A stretch of DNA of 64,000 nucleotides from assembly GCA_044224925.1 (NCBI GenBank), contig JBGAJM010000006.1, forward strand, positions 1 to 64,000, read 5' to 3'. Positions 8,543 to 17,021 of this stretch are shown one piece after another. This stretch comes from Kapaibacterium sp044224925. Lineage in GTDB: Bacteria; Bacteroidota; Ignavibacteria; Kapaibacteriales; Kapaibacteriaceae. The notes under the pieces were generated by a model that saw nothing but the letters and a program-made list of their open reading frames with translations, was not told the origin of the DNA and made no database searches. The position numbers were made by a program, and so were the translations under genes. Each line of letters begins with the position of its first letter. The first letter of the stretch is position 1.

Positions 8543-9545
8543 ACACGTTGGCAATGTTCGGGATCAGGTAGTCGTTGAAGGCCGTGTCCATGTCATAGAA
8601 TGGCTTCCATCCCCAGTCCGCGCGTGCAGCATCATCGTTGGCATCGGCGCACCACGAGTCCACGATGGCCTGACGACGCTCATGCGGCGCATACGTGATC
8701 ACGGCATCGGGATAAGCGCTCTTCACCTGCGTAGCGATCTCTTCTGCGCTCGGGGCAAAGGCTGCGATGTTGTACATCCGTCGCGTGAGCGATGCGGCCG
8801 GCGCATCGGCCAATTCCATGATGGCGCGCACACCGTCGGGCATGGCCATGAACGGAATGCGTGTGTCCGGTCGCACAAAGCATGCATAGGGCTTGCCTTG
8901 CGCAACAGCGTGGATCATCTCGGGTGCATAGTCGCTCGTTCCGCCGGTAGGAACCGTGAAGGCACTGATCAACCCGGGGAAGCGCACGCCGCGGAAGTCG
9001 ACGTACTTCACGGACATGTCTTCGGTGAGCTGTCCCATGTGATCGCTCACATACGAGCCCAGTTGTTCGCAGTACAGTTTGTTGATACCGTACATGGTGA
9101 TCGGTTCGCAGAATTGCGTCTCCGTCACACGTCCTGCTGCTGCCTTCGCGGCAATGCTCGGCAGTCCGTACACGGCGATCGTGCTCGGGAACAGGAACTT
9201 CACCGGCGTGCCCGTGCGCTGTCCGATACGACGCGCCATCATGAGCAGTCCCATGGTCCCGTTCACATTCACGTTGTGAGCCTTCTCGGGAAACTTCTCG
9301 GCCGAGGTGGAGAGCAAGGCGGCAAGGTGATAGATCTCTTCGAAGTCGAACTGCTCGAGTTGCTGGACAAGGGCGGGATCGGACACATCGCCCTGCAATA
9401 CCGTATGGCAGTGCGCTGCCTGTTCGGGCTGCAGTGCCGAGAGGTCGACGGCCACCACGGCACGATCGCCACGTTGGGCAAATGCTTCCAGCATGGAATG
9501 ACCCATTTCTCCACCGGCACCGGTCACAAGCGTAAATCGAGGCAC
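8532..9545 (-). CDS. tdh: SDR-type L-threonine 3-dehydrogenase
   Basis: 337 residues. Extended short-chain dehydrogenase fold: NAD-binding GAGGEMG near residue 10, DFRGVRFPGLIS, and YGINKLYCE holding the Tyr-x3-Lys catalytic pair. DFRGVRFPG followed by TSDYAPEMIH and a segment ending FMAMPDGVRA is characteristic of the UDP-galactose-4-epimerase-like L-threonine dehydrogenases, which oxidise threonine to 2-amino-3-ketobutyrate. GTG at 9545 is chosen as start because AGGAG lies seven bases before it; an ATG at 9563 has no ribosome-binding site. No 2-amino-3-ketobutyrate CoA ligase gene is in the window. Function by family is likely, not proven. Confidence 0.85.
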   Translation of the reverse strand: MPRFTLVTGAGGEMGHSMLEAFAQRGDRAVVAVDLSALQPEQAAHCHTVLQGDVSDPALVQQLEQFDFEEIYHLAALLSTSAEKFPEKAHNVNVNGTMGLLMMARRIGQRTGTPVKFLFPSTIAVYGLPSIAAKAAAGRVTETQFCEPITMYGINKLYCEQLGSYVSDHMGQLTEDMSVKYVDFRGVRFPGLISAFTVPTGGTSDYAPEMIHAVAQGKPYACFVRPDTRIPFMAMPDGVRAIMELADAPAASLTRRMYNIAAFAPSAEEIATQVKSAYPDAVITYAPHERRQAIVDSWCADANDDAARADWGWKPFYDMDTAFNDYLIPNIANVYAG

Positions 9546-9576
9546 GGACGAACTCCTGAACATGTATTGGAAAGAG

Positions 9577-10584
9577 CTACAAAGATACGGAGCCCCCGCT
9601 CACATGCAGGAATTCCAGTGTGCGGGCAAAGCCATATTCGCGGATCACCTCGGCACAGACCGTCGCCTGTCGACTGTGATCCCGCAGGAATTCCAGCATT
9701 CCCTGTTGTTGCCACACATAGTCCTGGGCGATCTGCGGGAATCGGCGTCGCAGTACACCGTACGGGTGGACGGCCTTTGCGCTCCAATACCACTGGAAGA
9801 GTCGAATGCGCTGCTCGTTGCCTGCGCGGGCCACGCAGACGGGAAGGACGACGTTGACGAGCAATTCGCGACGCATGGCCGCGCCTTCACGGGCGATGCG
9901 CTCTCGTTCGGCTCGCTCCAGAGCTCCCAGCACATCGTCGATGGCAATGCTCGTGAATTCCTGTGCCATGCGCCCCATGGCCGAGCCCGACACGCGCAGA
10001 CGCACGGCGGCGATCTCATGCTCATCGACCGGTCGATGTCGTTTCCGTCCCAATCGGTCCAACCATGCCGATGCCATGGCCTGCACAGCGCCCGCCGTGC
10101 CAACACGTCGGATGTGGACGTGTGCTTCGGCCGACGTGCGCAGCAACCGCAGCAGCGCGAAGTGTTGCAGTTCCTCGACGGGAAGTTCCGTGGTAACGGC
10201 GGACCGTTCGCGATGCAGTCGAATGCCGCGCCACAGGTCCGACGGATCGAGCACGATCGTCCATCGTGCATCGGGCACCGGCGCATCATCCGCCAGCACC
10301 ACATGCACCAACAACGAGGCATAGCGTCGGTCATGCTGGTGCTCATGCGACATCCAATCGCTGGCCTTGCGATGGAATTCGCCATTGCCCACATAGACGG
10401 TGCCGTTGTGGAGCACGGCCATGTCGCGAAAGTCCGGCCCATCGTGCACATTCACCAGGCCGGCCGCAACGATCTGCACCTCGTCGCCATTGCTGCATCG
10501 CCACATACGATGCGGGTCCGCCAGGATGGCCTGCACAGCGCGCTGCAGGATGCGTTCGGGTAGTTCGTGAACGTGTTGTTGCAT
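9577..10584 (-). CDS. DUF2851 family protein
   Basis: 335 residues. The segment GLVNVHDGPDFRDMAVLHNG, then GNGEFHRKASDW and YASLLVHVV, is the hallmark of DUF2851, a family found mainly in Bacteroidota/Chlorobiota and without an assigned function. Acidic and His residues in HDGPDF and GEFH suggest a nuclease-like or metal-binding site, but this is inference. The start at 10584 is fixed by GGAGG six bases upstream. It lies 48 bases after pyrF on the same strand. Confidence 0.85.
   Translation of the reverse strand: MQQHVHELPERILQRAVQAILADPHRMWRCSNGDEVQIVAAGLVNVHDGPDFRDMAVLHNGTVYVGNGEFHRKASDWMSHEHQHDRRYASLLVHVVLADDAPVPDARWTIVLDPSDLWRGIRLHRERSAVTTELPVEELQHFALLRLLRTSAEAHVHIRRVGTAGAVQAMASAWLDRLGRKRHRPVDEHEIAAVRLRVSGSAMGRMAQEFTSIAIDDVLGALERAERERIAREGAAMRRELLVNVVLPVCVARAGNEQRIRLFQWYWSAKAVHPYGVLRRRFPQIAQDYVWQQQGMLEFLRDHSRQATVCAEVIREYGFARTLEFLHVSGGSVSL
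9580..9587 (-). promoter_or_regulatory. Candidate -10 box for the threonine dehydrogenase operon
   Basis: TATCTTTG on the minus strand, a perfect TAnnTTTG match. It overlaps the last codons of the DUF2851 gene. Transcription would begin near 9575, giving a leader of about 30 bases that contains the AGGAG ribosome-binding site. Confidence 0.5.
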
Positions 10585-10632
10585 AGTACACCTCCAACCA
10601 TGGAAGTGCATGCAACGATGAGGAACGTGACG

Positions 10633-11385
10633 TTAGGCGAGAAGGGCGGCGAGTCGTTCGGCCTCGTGGCGGACGGACGTGGCAAAGTCTTCGGTGGGAT
10701 CGATGTAGAGGAGACCACGCGAGACGTTGAACACGGCAGGTCCGGTCCCATTGGCACTGCGGATCGTTGCCGCATCGCCACCTTGCGACCCTACCCCCGG
10801 CACCAAGAAGGGTGCGTCCGGGAACGACGTGCGAAGAGTGGCAAGCTCTGCCGCATGGGTGGCGCCCACCACGAAGCCAATGTCGGCCCGACGTTCCCAT
10901 GCAAGCGCCGTGCGCATCACGCGCTCGTAGAGCGGCTCTCCGTCCACCATGCATCTCTGGAAGTCGTGCGAGCCCGCATTCGATGTGAGTGCGAGCACAT
11001 AGACCATCTTGTCCGGCACTGCAAGGAAAGGTCCCACGGAGTCCGAGCCCATGTAGGGTGAGACGGTAACTGCATCGGCCTTCAGATCGTCGAACACCGC
11101 TTTGGCATACGCGGCAGATGTGTTGCCGATGTCGCCCCGCTTCGCATCGGCGATCACGTAGCTCGCGCCGCAGAGGTCACGCGTTGCATACATGGCATCG
11201 ATGCCTTCTCTGCCGTACTGCTCGTAAAAGGCCAGGTTGATCTTGAAACATGCGGCCACATGCCTCGTAGCGCCGATGATGGCCTCGTTGAAGGCAACGA
11301 TGGCATCGGCACGGCCGCGCAGGTGGAGGGGGATCTTGGAAAGGTCTATATCAAGACCCACACAAAGGCCGTTGGAAGGGATCAT
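10633..11385 (-). CDS. pyrF: Orotidine 5'-phosphate decarboxylase (type 2)
   Basis: 250 residues. Makes UMP from OMP, the last step of pyrimidine synthesis. The catalytic motif DAKRGDIGNT (residues 80-89) contains the Asp-Lys-Asp set; GVGSQGGDAATI is the phosphate-binding loop of the long, type 2 PyrF group. No ribosome-binding site precedes the ATG; instead a TATCTTTG box begins exactly 12 bases upstream, predicting a leaderless message. Head of a minus-strand block that continues to the OmpA gene. The other pyrimidine gene here, pyrE, is 31 kb away and has the same promoter geometry. Confidence 0.95.
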   Translation of the reverse strand: MIPSNGLCVGLDIDLSKIPLHLRGRADAIVAFNEAIIGATRHVAACFKINLAFYEQYGREGIDAMYATRDLCGASYVIADAKRGDIGNTSAAYAKAVFDDLKADAVTVSPYMGSDSVGPFLAVPDKMVYVLALTSNAGSHDFQRCMVDGEPLYERVMRTALAWERRADIGFVVGATHAAELATLRTSFPDAPFLVPGVGSQGGDAATIRSANGTGPAVFNVSRGLLYIDPTEDFATSVRHEAERLAALLA

Positions 11386-11389
11386 TCGA

Positions 11390-11397
11390 CAAAGATA
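11390..11397 (-). promoter_or_regulatory. -10 box predicting leaderless pyrF mRNA
   Basis: TATCTTTG on the minus strand starts 12 bases before the pyrF ATG (four bases TCGA separate box and codon). Placed as a -10 element it would start transcription at the A of ATG. The divergent metalloprotease gene starts 57 bases away. Confidence 0.55.
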
Positions 11398-11442
11398 TCG
11401 TTCCGCTCGTTGTAAATTCTACGCTTCACTTGGAGAACATTC

Positions 11443-13899
11443 ATGATGGTTCGGTCTTCCTCCGCCTTCCTTCTGCTCGCAGCGGCCTCTCTGATCACTG
11501 CTTGCGGCTCGTCGGCACAAACCTCGTCGATGCCGCCGAAGGACAAAGACGGCGACACGCCGAAAAAATCGATCAAGGCCTACGACAAGGTCATCACCAA
11601 GGAAACGGTCTCGGACTCCGGTCTGTTCATCGTGCACCGCGTGGATGAGAAGTTGTACTACGAGATCCCCACGTCGTATCTCGGTAAGGAGCTCCTGCTG
11701 GTCTCGCGCATCGCCAAGACGCCGCAGATCGGGTATGGTGGCGAGGAGCTGGGGACGCAAGTGATCCGTTGGGAGCGGAAGTTCGATAAGGTCCTGCTGC
11801 GTACGGTCTCGTATGAGAATGTGGCGGCCGACTCGCTTCCCATCGCACGCGCCGTCAAGGCGTCGAACTTTGAAGAGATCATCAAGGCCTTCCCGATCCA
11901 GGCGTACAACAAGGACACCACGGCGGTGATCATCGATGTGACGGACATGTTCCTGGGCGACGTTGGCATCCTTACGCCCGGGAAGGAAACGCGCACGGCA
12001 TTGAAGATGGGAGGACTCGATAAGGAGCGCTCCTATATCGACTATGCACGGAGCTTCCCGACGAACATCGAAGTGGAGAACGTGATCACGTATTCGGCCG
12101 ATGCGCCTCCGCAGAATCCGCAAACACGCACAGCGTCCTTCACCATGCACCACTCCATGGTGCAGTTGCCCGAGAAGCCCATGACTCCGCGTCTGGCCGA
12201 TCCGCGAGTAGGGTTCTTTGCCTTGTATCAAACGGATTACGGCAGACCGGAGCCCGAGGCCGTCACACGTCAGTACATTCTGCGTTGGCGCCTTGAACCC
12301 AAGGACACGGCGGCCTTCCTTCGCGGAGAACTCGTCGAACCTATCAAGCCCATCACCTGGTATCTCGATCCCGCAACACCGCAACAATGGCGCAAGTGGT
12401 TGCGCCTTGGCGTTGAGCGTTGGAACGAGGCCTTTGCAGCTGCCGGCTTCAAGAACGCCATTCGCTGCATCGATGCACCGACGAAAGAAGAAGACTCCAC
12501 ATGGTCTCCCGAAGACGCACGCTATAGCGTGATCCGATACTATCCGTCACCGGTGGAGAATGCCTACGGTCCACAGATCCACGACCCGCGCACGGGCGAG
12601 ATCCTCGAGAGCGATATCGGATGGTTCCACAACATCATCAAGCGCCTCACGGCATGGTACTACACACAGGCCGTTGCCGATCCTCGCGCGCACAAGCTTC
12701 CCCTTCCGGACTCCGTTCTGGGTGAGCTCGTCTCGTTTGTTGCAACGCACGAAGTGGGACACACGCTCGGATTTCCGCACAACATGAAGGCATCGAATGC
12801 CTATCCTGTCGACTCGCTGCGGTCACCATCCTTCACCTCCACCCATGGCACGGCTCCGTCCATCATGGACTATGCACGCAACAACTATATCGCCCAACCC
12901 GGTGATGGCGTCACGAACTTCTATCCGCGCATCGGAGAATACGATCTTCACGTCACCAAATGGGGATACCGCCCCATCATCGGCGCAACAACGAGCGATG
13001 CCGAAGAAGACACGCTCCATCGTTGGGCACGCGCTGCAGAAACGAACAAGGCATTGCGGTTCGGAGCACAACAGTGGATGACCGTTGACCCGACATCACA
13101 AATGGAAGACCTTGGCGACGATGCACTCAAGGCCGGAACACTCGGCATCGAGAACATCAAACGCGCCGTGAACAATCTCTACGATGCTGTCTACAAAGAG
13201 GGTGACTCCTTCGAGCAACTTGGCGACGTGTATAACGATGTGTTGGGTCAGTGGGGTCTCGAGATGGGTCACGTTGCCTCCATCACCGGTGGAGTGGAGA
13301 TCGATCGCAAGGTGTTCGGCGTTGCGGGGAATCAGTACACGCCCGTAGCGCGGGACCGACAGAAGGCCGCCGTCGACTTCATCGCCAAGAACGTCTTCGC
13401 CACGCCCACCTATCTGCTCGAACCACGCATCGTTGGCGTCCTCTCTGCCACCGGCAACATCGAACGCATCTCCGGCATGCAAACATCCATGATGCGCAGC
13501 CTGATGTCGAACGACAAGCTCGTCCGCCTCATCGCACAACAAGCGCAACTCGGCACCGCAGCCTACAGCGTTGGTGAACTCTTTGCAGATCTCGATAAGG
13601 CCATCTTCGGGCAAGGTGGCAAGGCGGCACCGGACTACTATACGCGAGCATTGCAGCGTGCCTTTGTGCAAGCGCTCATCGACAAGACAACGGAGCCGCC
13701 AACATCTGCAAGCGCAGACCCGTTCGCCTTCTTCTTCCGCGGACCGAACGTTTACAACACGGATGTACGAGCTCTTGGTCGTGCCACGCTCTCAACCATC
13801 CTTGCACGCGTGAAGAAGGCCGCTGGCGACGAGACAACGAAGGCACACAATGCAGATCTTGCGCTCCAGATCGAGCGTGCACTCGCCACGAACAAGTAA
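11443..13899 (+). CDS. Zinc-dependent metalloprotease lipoprotein (DUF5117/DUF4953 type)
   Basis: 818 residues. Lipoprotein signal with lipobox LITAC (Cys21). The metzincin-like zinc motif HEVGHTLGFPH spans residues 436-446 (His436, Glu437, His440, His446). The layout, a long N-terminal DUF5117-like region, peptidase core and helical C-terminal region, fits the large bacterial DUF5117/DUF4953 metalloprotease family, whose substrates are unknown. Likely anchored to the outer membrane or inner-membrane periplasmic face. GGAG seven bases before the ATG supports the start. A TAAATTCT box near 11412 could be its promoter, divergent from pyrF. A small membrane protein gene follows after four bases. 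Confidence 0.88.
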   Translation: MMVRSSSAFLLLAAASLITACGSSAQTSSMPPKDKDGDTPKKSIKAYDKVITKETVSDSGLFIVHRVDEKLYYEIPTSYLGKELLLVSRIAKTPQIGYGGEELGTQVIRWERKFDKVLLRTVSYENVAADSLPIARAVKASNFEEIIKAFPIQAYNKDTTAVIIDVTDMFLGDVGILTPGKETRTALKMGGLDKERSYIDYARSFPTNIEVENVITYSADAPPQNPQTRTASFTMHHSMVQLPEKPMTPRLADPRVGFFALYQTDYGRPEPEAVTRQYILRWRLEPKDTAAFLRGELVEPIKPITWYLDPATPQQWRKWLRLGVERWNEAFAAAGFKNAIRCIDAPTKEEDSTWSPEDARYSVIRYYPSPVENAYGPQIHDPRTGEILESDIGWFHNIIKRLTAWYYTQAVADPRAHKLPLPDSVLGELVSFVATHEVGHTLGFPHNMKASNAYPVDSLRSPSFTSTHGTAPSIMDYARNNYIAQPGDGVTNFYPRIGEYDLHVTKWGYRPIIGATTSDAEEDTLHRWARAAETNKALRFGAQQWMTVDPTSQMEDLGDDALKAGTLGIENIKRAVNNLYDAVYKEGDSFEQLGDVYNDVLGQWGLEMGHVASITGGVEIDRKVFGVAGNQYTPVARDRQKAAVDFIAKNVFATPTYLLEPRIVGVLSATGNIERISGMQTSMMRSLMSNDKLVRLIAQQAQLGTAAYSVGELFADLDKAIFGQGGKAAPDYYTRALQRAFVQALIDKTTEPPTSASADPFAFFFRGPNVYNTDVRALGRATLSTILARVKKAAGDETTKAHNADLALQIERALATNK

Positions 13900-13903
13900 C
13901 GCA

Positions 13904-14164
13904 ATGAAGGCCTCCACAAAGATCGTCTGGCTCGGATATGGTTCGGTGGTCCTCAGTATTGTCTGGGGTCTGCCTGGACTGGCCTGTGGACTCTATGCAT
14001 TACGTCTTGCCAAGGCCACGTCGGACACGTCGATCCCCGTCGACCCACGCACGCGACGTGATGTGCGCGGCGGTACACTCCTCGCTCGCGCCGGCATCGT
14101 CCTCTCCGGCATCGTCATCGCCATGGTGCTCTACAGTTGGATCTCGAATGCCATCTTGTTGTAG
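13904..14164 (+). CDS. Small two-helix membrane protein
   Basis: 86 residues. Two hydrophobic segments (about 7-30 and 62-83) are joined by a basic loop. The composition and the GLACGLYALRLA segment recall DUF4190/CD225-like small membrane proteins, but no family is assigned with certainty. It begins four bases after the metalloprotease stop and ends just before a strong terminator, so the two are probably cotranscribed. Confidence 0.65.
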   Translation: MKASTKIVWLGYGSVVLSIVWGLPGLACGLYALRLAKATSDTSIPVDPRTRRDVRGGTLLARAGIVLSGIVIAMVLYSWISNAILL

Positions 14165-14189
14165 CACCATCATACCACGTCAATAGAAG

Positions 14190-14224
14190 AACGGCGACCC
14201 ATGTGGGTCGCCGTTGTTGTTTTT
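14190..14224 (+). terminator. Rho-independent terminator
   Basis: Perfect 11-base stem (14190-14200 with 14205-14215), four-base loop ATGT, followed by a T-rich tail GTTGTTTTT. It closes the metalloprotease unit and lies directly before the convergent DUF5684 gene, whose stop is within the tail. Confidence 0.85.
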
Positions 14225-14648
14225 ACTGCTGTCCTGTTACCGACGGACCGGTATAGGCATCATTCCCGAATGCTAAGATGGCCACCATGATCGGGAAGAA
14301 GATCCCCATGAGCACGCCATAGGTCGTGTCCTTCCCAAAGCTCTTGGCAAGGTCAACGCTCGAAATGATCATGACGACCAACGGTGCAAACGAACCGATG
14401 ACCGGAATGAACATGCTCGCAACCATGGAGCCAAGCCACACGGCCACCCACCAATTCGGTCTGCCGGTGATCTCCGCCCAGATCATCAGATTGTAGATCG
14501 GCACAAAGGCCGTCCACATGGGCTTGCCGGCGCGTTCGAACAAACGCCCGAGACAAAAGCTCGTGAAAAGCCAGATCACAAGGCCGAAGATCGCGATGAA
14601 GACAGCCGCCCCCATGATCAACGCCATAACACCAGTTGAATCATCCAT
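14223..14648 (-). CDS. DUF5684 membrane protein
   Basis: 141 residues. Start at 14648 chosen for the GGGG run before the ATG; the open frame extends further but with no membrane segment. About four hydrophobic segments. The central motif FERAGKPMWTAFVPIYN followed by GRPNWW is diagnostic of DUF5684, a family of inner-membrane proteins often near signal peptidases, with no known function. A TATATTCG box at 14682-14689 would give a leader of about 28 bases. Divergent from the MauE/DoxX gene. Confidence 0.8.
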   Translation of the reverse strand: MDDSTGVMALIMGAAVFIAIFGLVIWLFTSFCLGRLFERAGKPMWTAFVPIYNLMIWAEITGRPNWWVAVWLGSMVASMFIPVIGSFAPLVVMIISSVDLAKSFGKDTTYGVLMGIFFPIMVAILAFGNDAYTGPSVTGQQ

Positions 14649-14681
14649 GGAAAACCCCAATAACGATGATGAGTGATGGGG

Positions 14682-14689
14682 CGAATATA
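14682..14689 (-). promoter_or_regulatory. Candidate -10 box for the DUF5684 gene
   Basis: TATATTCG on the minus strand, 34 bases upstream of the DUF5684 start, with a ribosome-binding site in the predicted leader. A conventional promoter geometry, in contrast to the divergent neighbour. Confidence 0.4.
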
Positions 14690-14712
14690 GCGACGGTCCG
14701 TGCCGAATCACG

Positions 14713-14720
14713 TAATTTTC
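14713..14720 (+). promoter_or_regulatory. -10 box predicting leaderless MauE/DoxX mRNA
   Basis: TAATTTTC begins exactly 12 bases before the ATG at 14725, with CGAC between box and codon and no ribosome-binding site. Confidence 0.5.
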
Positions 14721-14724
14721 CGAC

Positions 14725-15168
14725 ATGCCATACATCACGCTTCTGTTCCGGCTCTTTATCGGTGGCTACTTCGCATTTGCCGCCGTCGAGAAGATCATCG
14801 ATCCTCTCGTCTTCGCAACGTCCATCAACAACTACCACATGATGCCCGAATCGTTGGTGAACGCCTTCGCGTTGGTGATCCCGTGGTTGGAACTGCTCTG
14901 CGGACTGATGCTGATCGTCGGCTATAAAGTGCGTACGAATGCCGCACTCTGTGGCGCCATGACGGTGATGTTCACCATCGCCGTTGCATGGGCCGTGATG
15001 CAGGGACTGCAGATCGACTGTGGTTGCTTTGGGGCGAAGGGTGGCGAGGAGGTAAGCTGGATGAAGGTACTGAAGAACACAGGCCTGTTGGCCATGTGTG
15101 TCTTCATGGTGCTCTTCCCTACTTCTACACTGACCGTCGACGGATGGATGGAGCAGCGACGCGCATGA
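14725..15168 (+). CDS. MauE/DoxX-family redox membrane protein
   Basis: 147 residues with four hydrophobic segments. The family motif at the loop before the last segment is DCGCFG (about residues 93-98), a Cys-x-Cys pair on the periplasmic side shared with MauE-type proteins thought to handle disulfides or quinol-linked thiol chemistry. The stop overlaps the start of the next gene as ATGA, so it is translationally coupled to the methyltransferase-like/MTHFR fusion; whether the link is functional is unknown. Confidence 0.82.
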   Translation: MPYITLLFRLFIGGYFAFAAVEKIIDPLVFATSINNYHMMPESLVNAFALVIPWLELLCGLMLIVGYKVRTNAALCGAMTVMFTIAVAWAVMQGLQIDCGCFGAKGGEEVSWMKVLKNTGLLAMCVFMVLFPTSTLTVDGWMEQRRA

Positions 15169-17012
15169 CCTCTGCTCCTTCTGCCGGCTACACCTTGTTC
15201 TCGCAACACCTTGGTCGAGAACCCATCGTGACGGATGGTTCGATGTCCATCGAGCTCACCCGTCGCGGTTATTCGGAACGTCCATGCGACCGCTACAATC
15301 TCGCCCATCCGATCGTGGTGGAACGGATCTATGCGGACTTCCTCGAGGCAGGTGCCACGCTGCTGCAGAGCAACACGCAGCACTCGAATCGATATGCGCT
15401 CGAGTCCTCCATGCTCTCTGCCCGTGTGCAAGAGCTCAATCGGAAAGGGGTGTGGCTTGCACGCACATCGGCCCAGGGCAAGGCGGCCGTGGCCGGCGTG
15501 GTTGGTCCCACCGGACGCTTCATGCGTCCCCTCGGTCCCCTCGACCCTTCCGACCTTCATCAATGCTTCACTGAACAGATCGGTGCCTTGCTTGCATCGG
15601 GTGCAGACCTGATCATGCTGAAGTCGTTCATCGATCTGGATGAACTCGATATCGCCATTCATGCCGTGCGTGCCTTGAGCGCCGACGTACCGCTGATCGC
15701 CTTGAAGTCGTTCCCGGAAGATGGGAGCGTGCTCGCCGGCTCGTATCCGAGCGATGTTGCCACGCGCATCACGGCCCATGGCGTGACGGTGCTTGGTAGC
15801 AACGGAACGGTCGGTCCGCAACGCATGCTCTCCATTGTAGAGTCGCTCCGCGTGAGCACCGTGCCGCTCTGTGCACAGCCCGACATCGGCATTCCGACCA
15901 TCATCGATGGCATCCCCACGTACAACGCCGAACCGCAGTATGTGGCAGAAGCTGCACGTCGCCTCGTAGAGCACGGTGCCTCCGTCATCGGCGCCGATGG
16001 CGGTGCCAGCGTCGAGCACATCCGCGCCATTGCCGATGCCGTGCGCGGATGCACCATCGGGAGTGCACCCGTCTCCATCAAACATGTGCCGGTGGAAGTG
16101 GCCACGACGGTCGACGTGGACCGACGCAGCGCGTTTCATCGCGGCCTCGGCAACCGGTTCTTGAGCACGGTGGAGCTTGACATTCCGCGTGGACTCGACA
16201 TGACGTCGGTGATCGACGGTGCACGCTTCCTGAAGGAACATGGCATCGATGCCGTGAACATCAGCGATGGTGCACGCGCACGACTTCGCATGAGTCCCAT
16301 TGCCATCTCGCATCTCGTGCAACAGCAGACCGGCATGGAATGCATCACACACCTTGCCTGTCGAGATCGCAACATGGTCGGTCTGCAAAGTGAAGTGCTG
16401 GGCGCCTACAGTCTTGGCCTTCGCAACATCCTTGCCGTTACGGGAGACCCTACGCATATCGGCGACTTCCCGTATGCGACCAGTGTGTACGATGTGGACA
16501 GTATCGGACTCGTCCGCGCCCTCGGTCGCATGAACACCGGCAGAGATCTCGTGGGCAATCCGCTTGGTGACGCCACGCAGTTCTGCATCAGTTGCGCCGT
16601 GAATCCGGCCGCCGAAGATCTCGAGCGCGAGATCGACCGACTTGCCATGAAGGCCGCCGAGGGAGCGCATGTTGCGTTCTCGCAGCCGATCTTTGACGAA
16701 GAGGTCCTTGCCACCTTCCTTGATCGCATCCGCCATATCGACATTGCCTTCATGGTAGGCATCATTCCGCTGCGCACGCTACGGCATGCAGAGTTCCTGC
16801 ATTACGAAGTGCCCGGCATGACCATTCCTGCATGGGTGCGCGACCGCATGCGCGACGCGGGCACGAGCACCGAACAAGCAACGGCCGTGGGCATCGAGAT
16901 CGCCGTGGAGTTCCTGCGCACCGTGCGCGACCGCGTGCAGGGTGTGTACCTGATGCCGCCATTCAAGAAATACGAAATCGCTCTCCGGATCCTCCAACAA
17001 CTGCAACCCTGA
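15165..17012 (+). CDS. Homocysteine S-methyltransferase-like domain fused to methylenetetrahydrofolate reductase
   Basis: 615 residues, architecture of Bacillus YitJ: N-terminal homocysteine S-methyltransferase fold (about 12-300) and C-terminal MTHFR (about 323-615). The MTHFR part looks intact: Glu337 in STVELDIPRG, THLACRDRN (395-403) and NILAVTGDP (421-429) with Asp428. The N-terminal domain is not normal. The usual zinc ligands, Cys in GxNC and both Cys of GGCCG, are Gly214 (GSNGTVGP) and Asp278-Gly279 (GADGG); the homocysteine-binding Glu of ETF is Lys153 (LKSF); DGAMGT is DGSMSI. It should therefore reduce methylene-THF, while the first domain is either inactive or has another substrate. 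Start overlaps the preceding stop (ATGA). Confidence 0.88.
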   Translation: MTSAPSAGYTLFSQHLGREPIVTDGSMSIELTRRGYSERPCDRYNLAHPIVVERIYADFLEAGATLLQSNTQHSNRYALESSMLSARVQELNRKGVWLARTSAQGKAAVAGVVGPTGRFMRPLGPLDPSDLHQCFTEQIGALLASGADLIMLKSFIDLDELDIAIHAVRALSADVPLIALKSFPEDGSVLAGSYPSDVATRITAHGVTVLGSNGTVGPQRMLSIVESLRVSTVPLCAQPDIGIPTIIDGIPTYNAEPQYVAEAARRLVEHGASVIGADGGASVEHIRAIADAVRGCTIGSAPVSIKHVPVEVATTVDVDRRSAFHRGLGNRFLSTVELDIPRGLDMTSVIDGARFLKEHGIDAVNISDGARARLRMSPIAISHLVQQQTGMECITHLACRDRNMVGLQSEVLGAYSLGLRNILAVTGDPTHIGDFPYATSVYDVDSIGLVRALGRMNTGRDLVGNPLGDATQFCISCAVNPAAEDLEREIDRLAMKAAEGAHVAFSQPIFDEEVLATFLDRIRHIDIAFMVGIIPLRTLRHAEFLHYEVPGMTIPAWVRDRMRDAGTSTEQATAVGIEIAVEFLRTVRDRVQGVYLMPPFKKYEIALRILQQLQP

Positions 17013-17021
17013 GGTTCTTCG

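Noticed and set aside
8542..8554. TTG start adding four residues to the YyaL-type protein
   Set aside because: The in-frame ATG at 8542 fits the family start and no ribosome-binding site favours the TTG.
14922..16736. Open frame of about 600 codons antisense to the methyltransferase-like/MTHFR gene
   Set aside because: It is opposite a clearly conserved protein, has no ribosome-binding site and no recognisable domain; long antisense frames are expected at this GC content.
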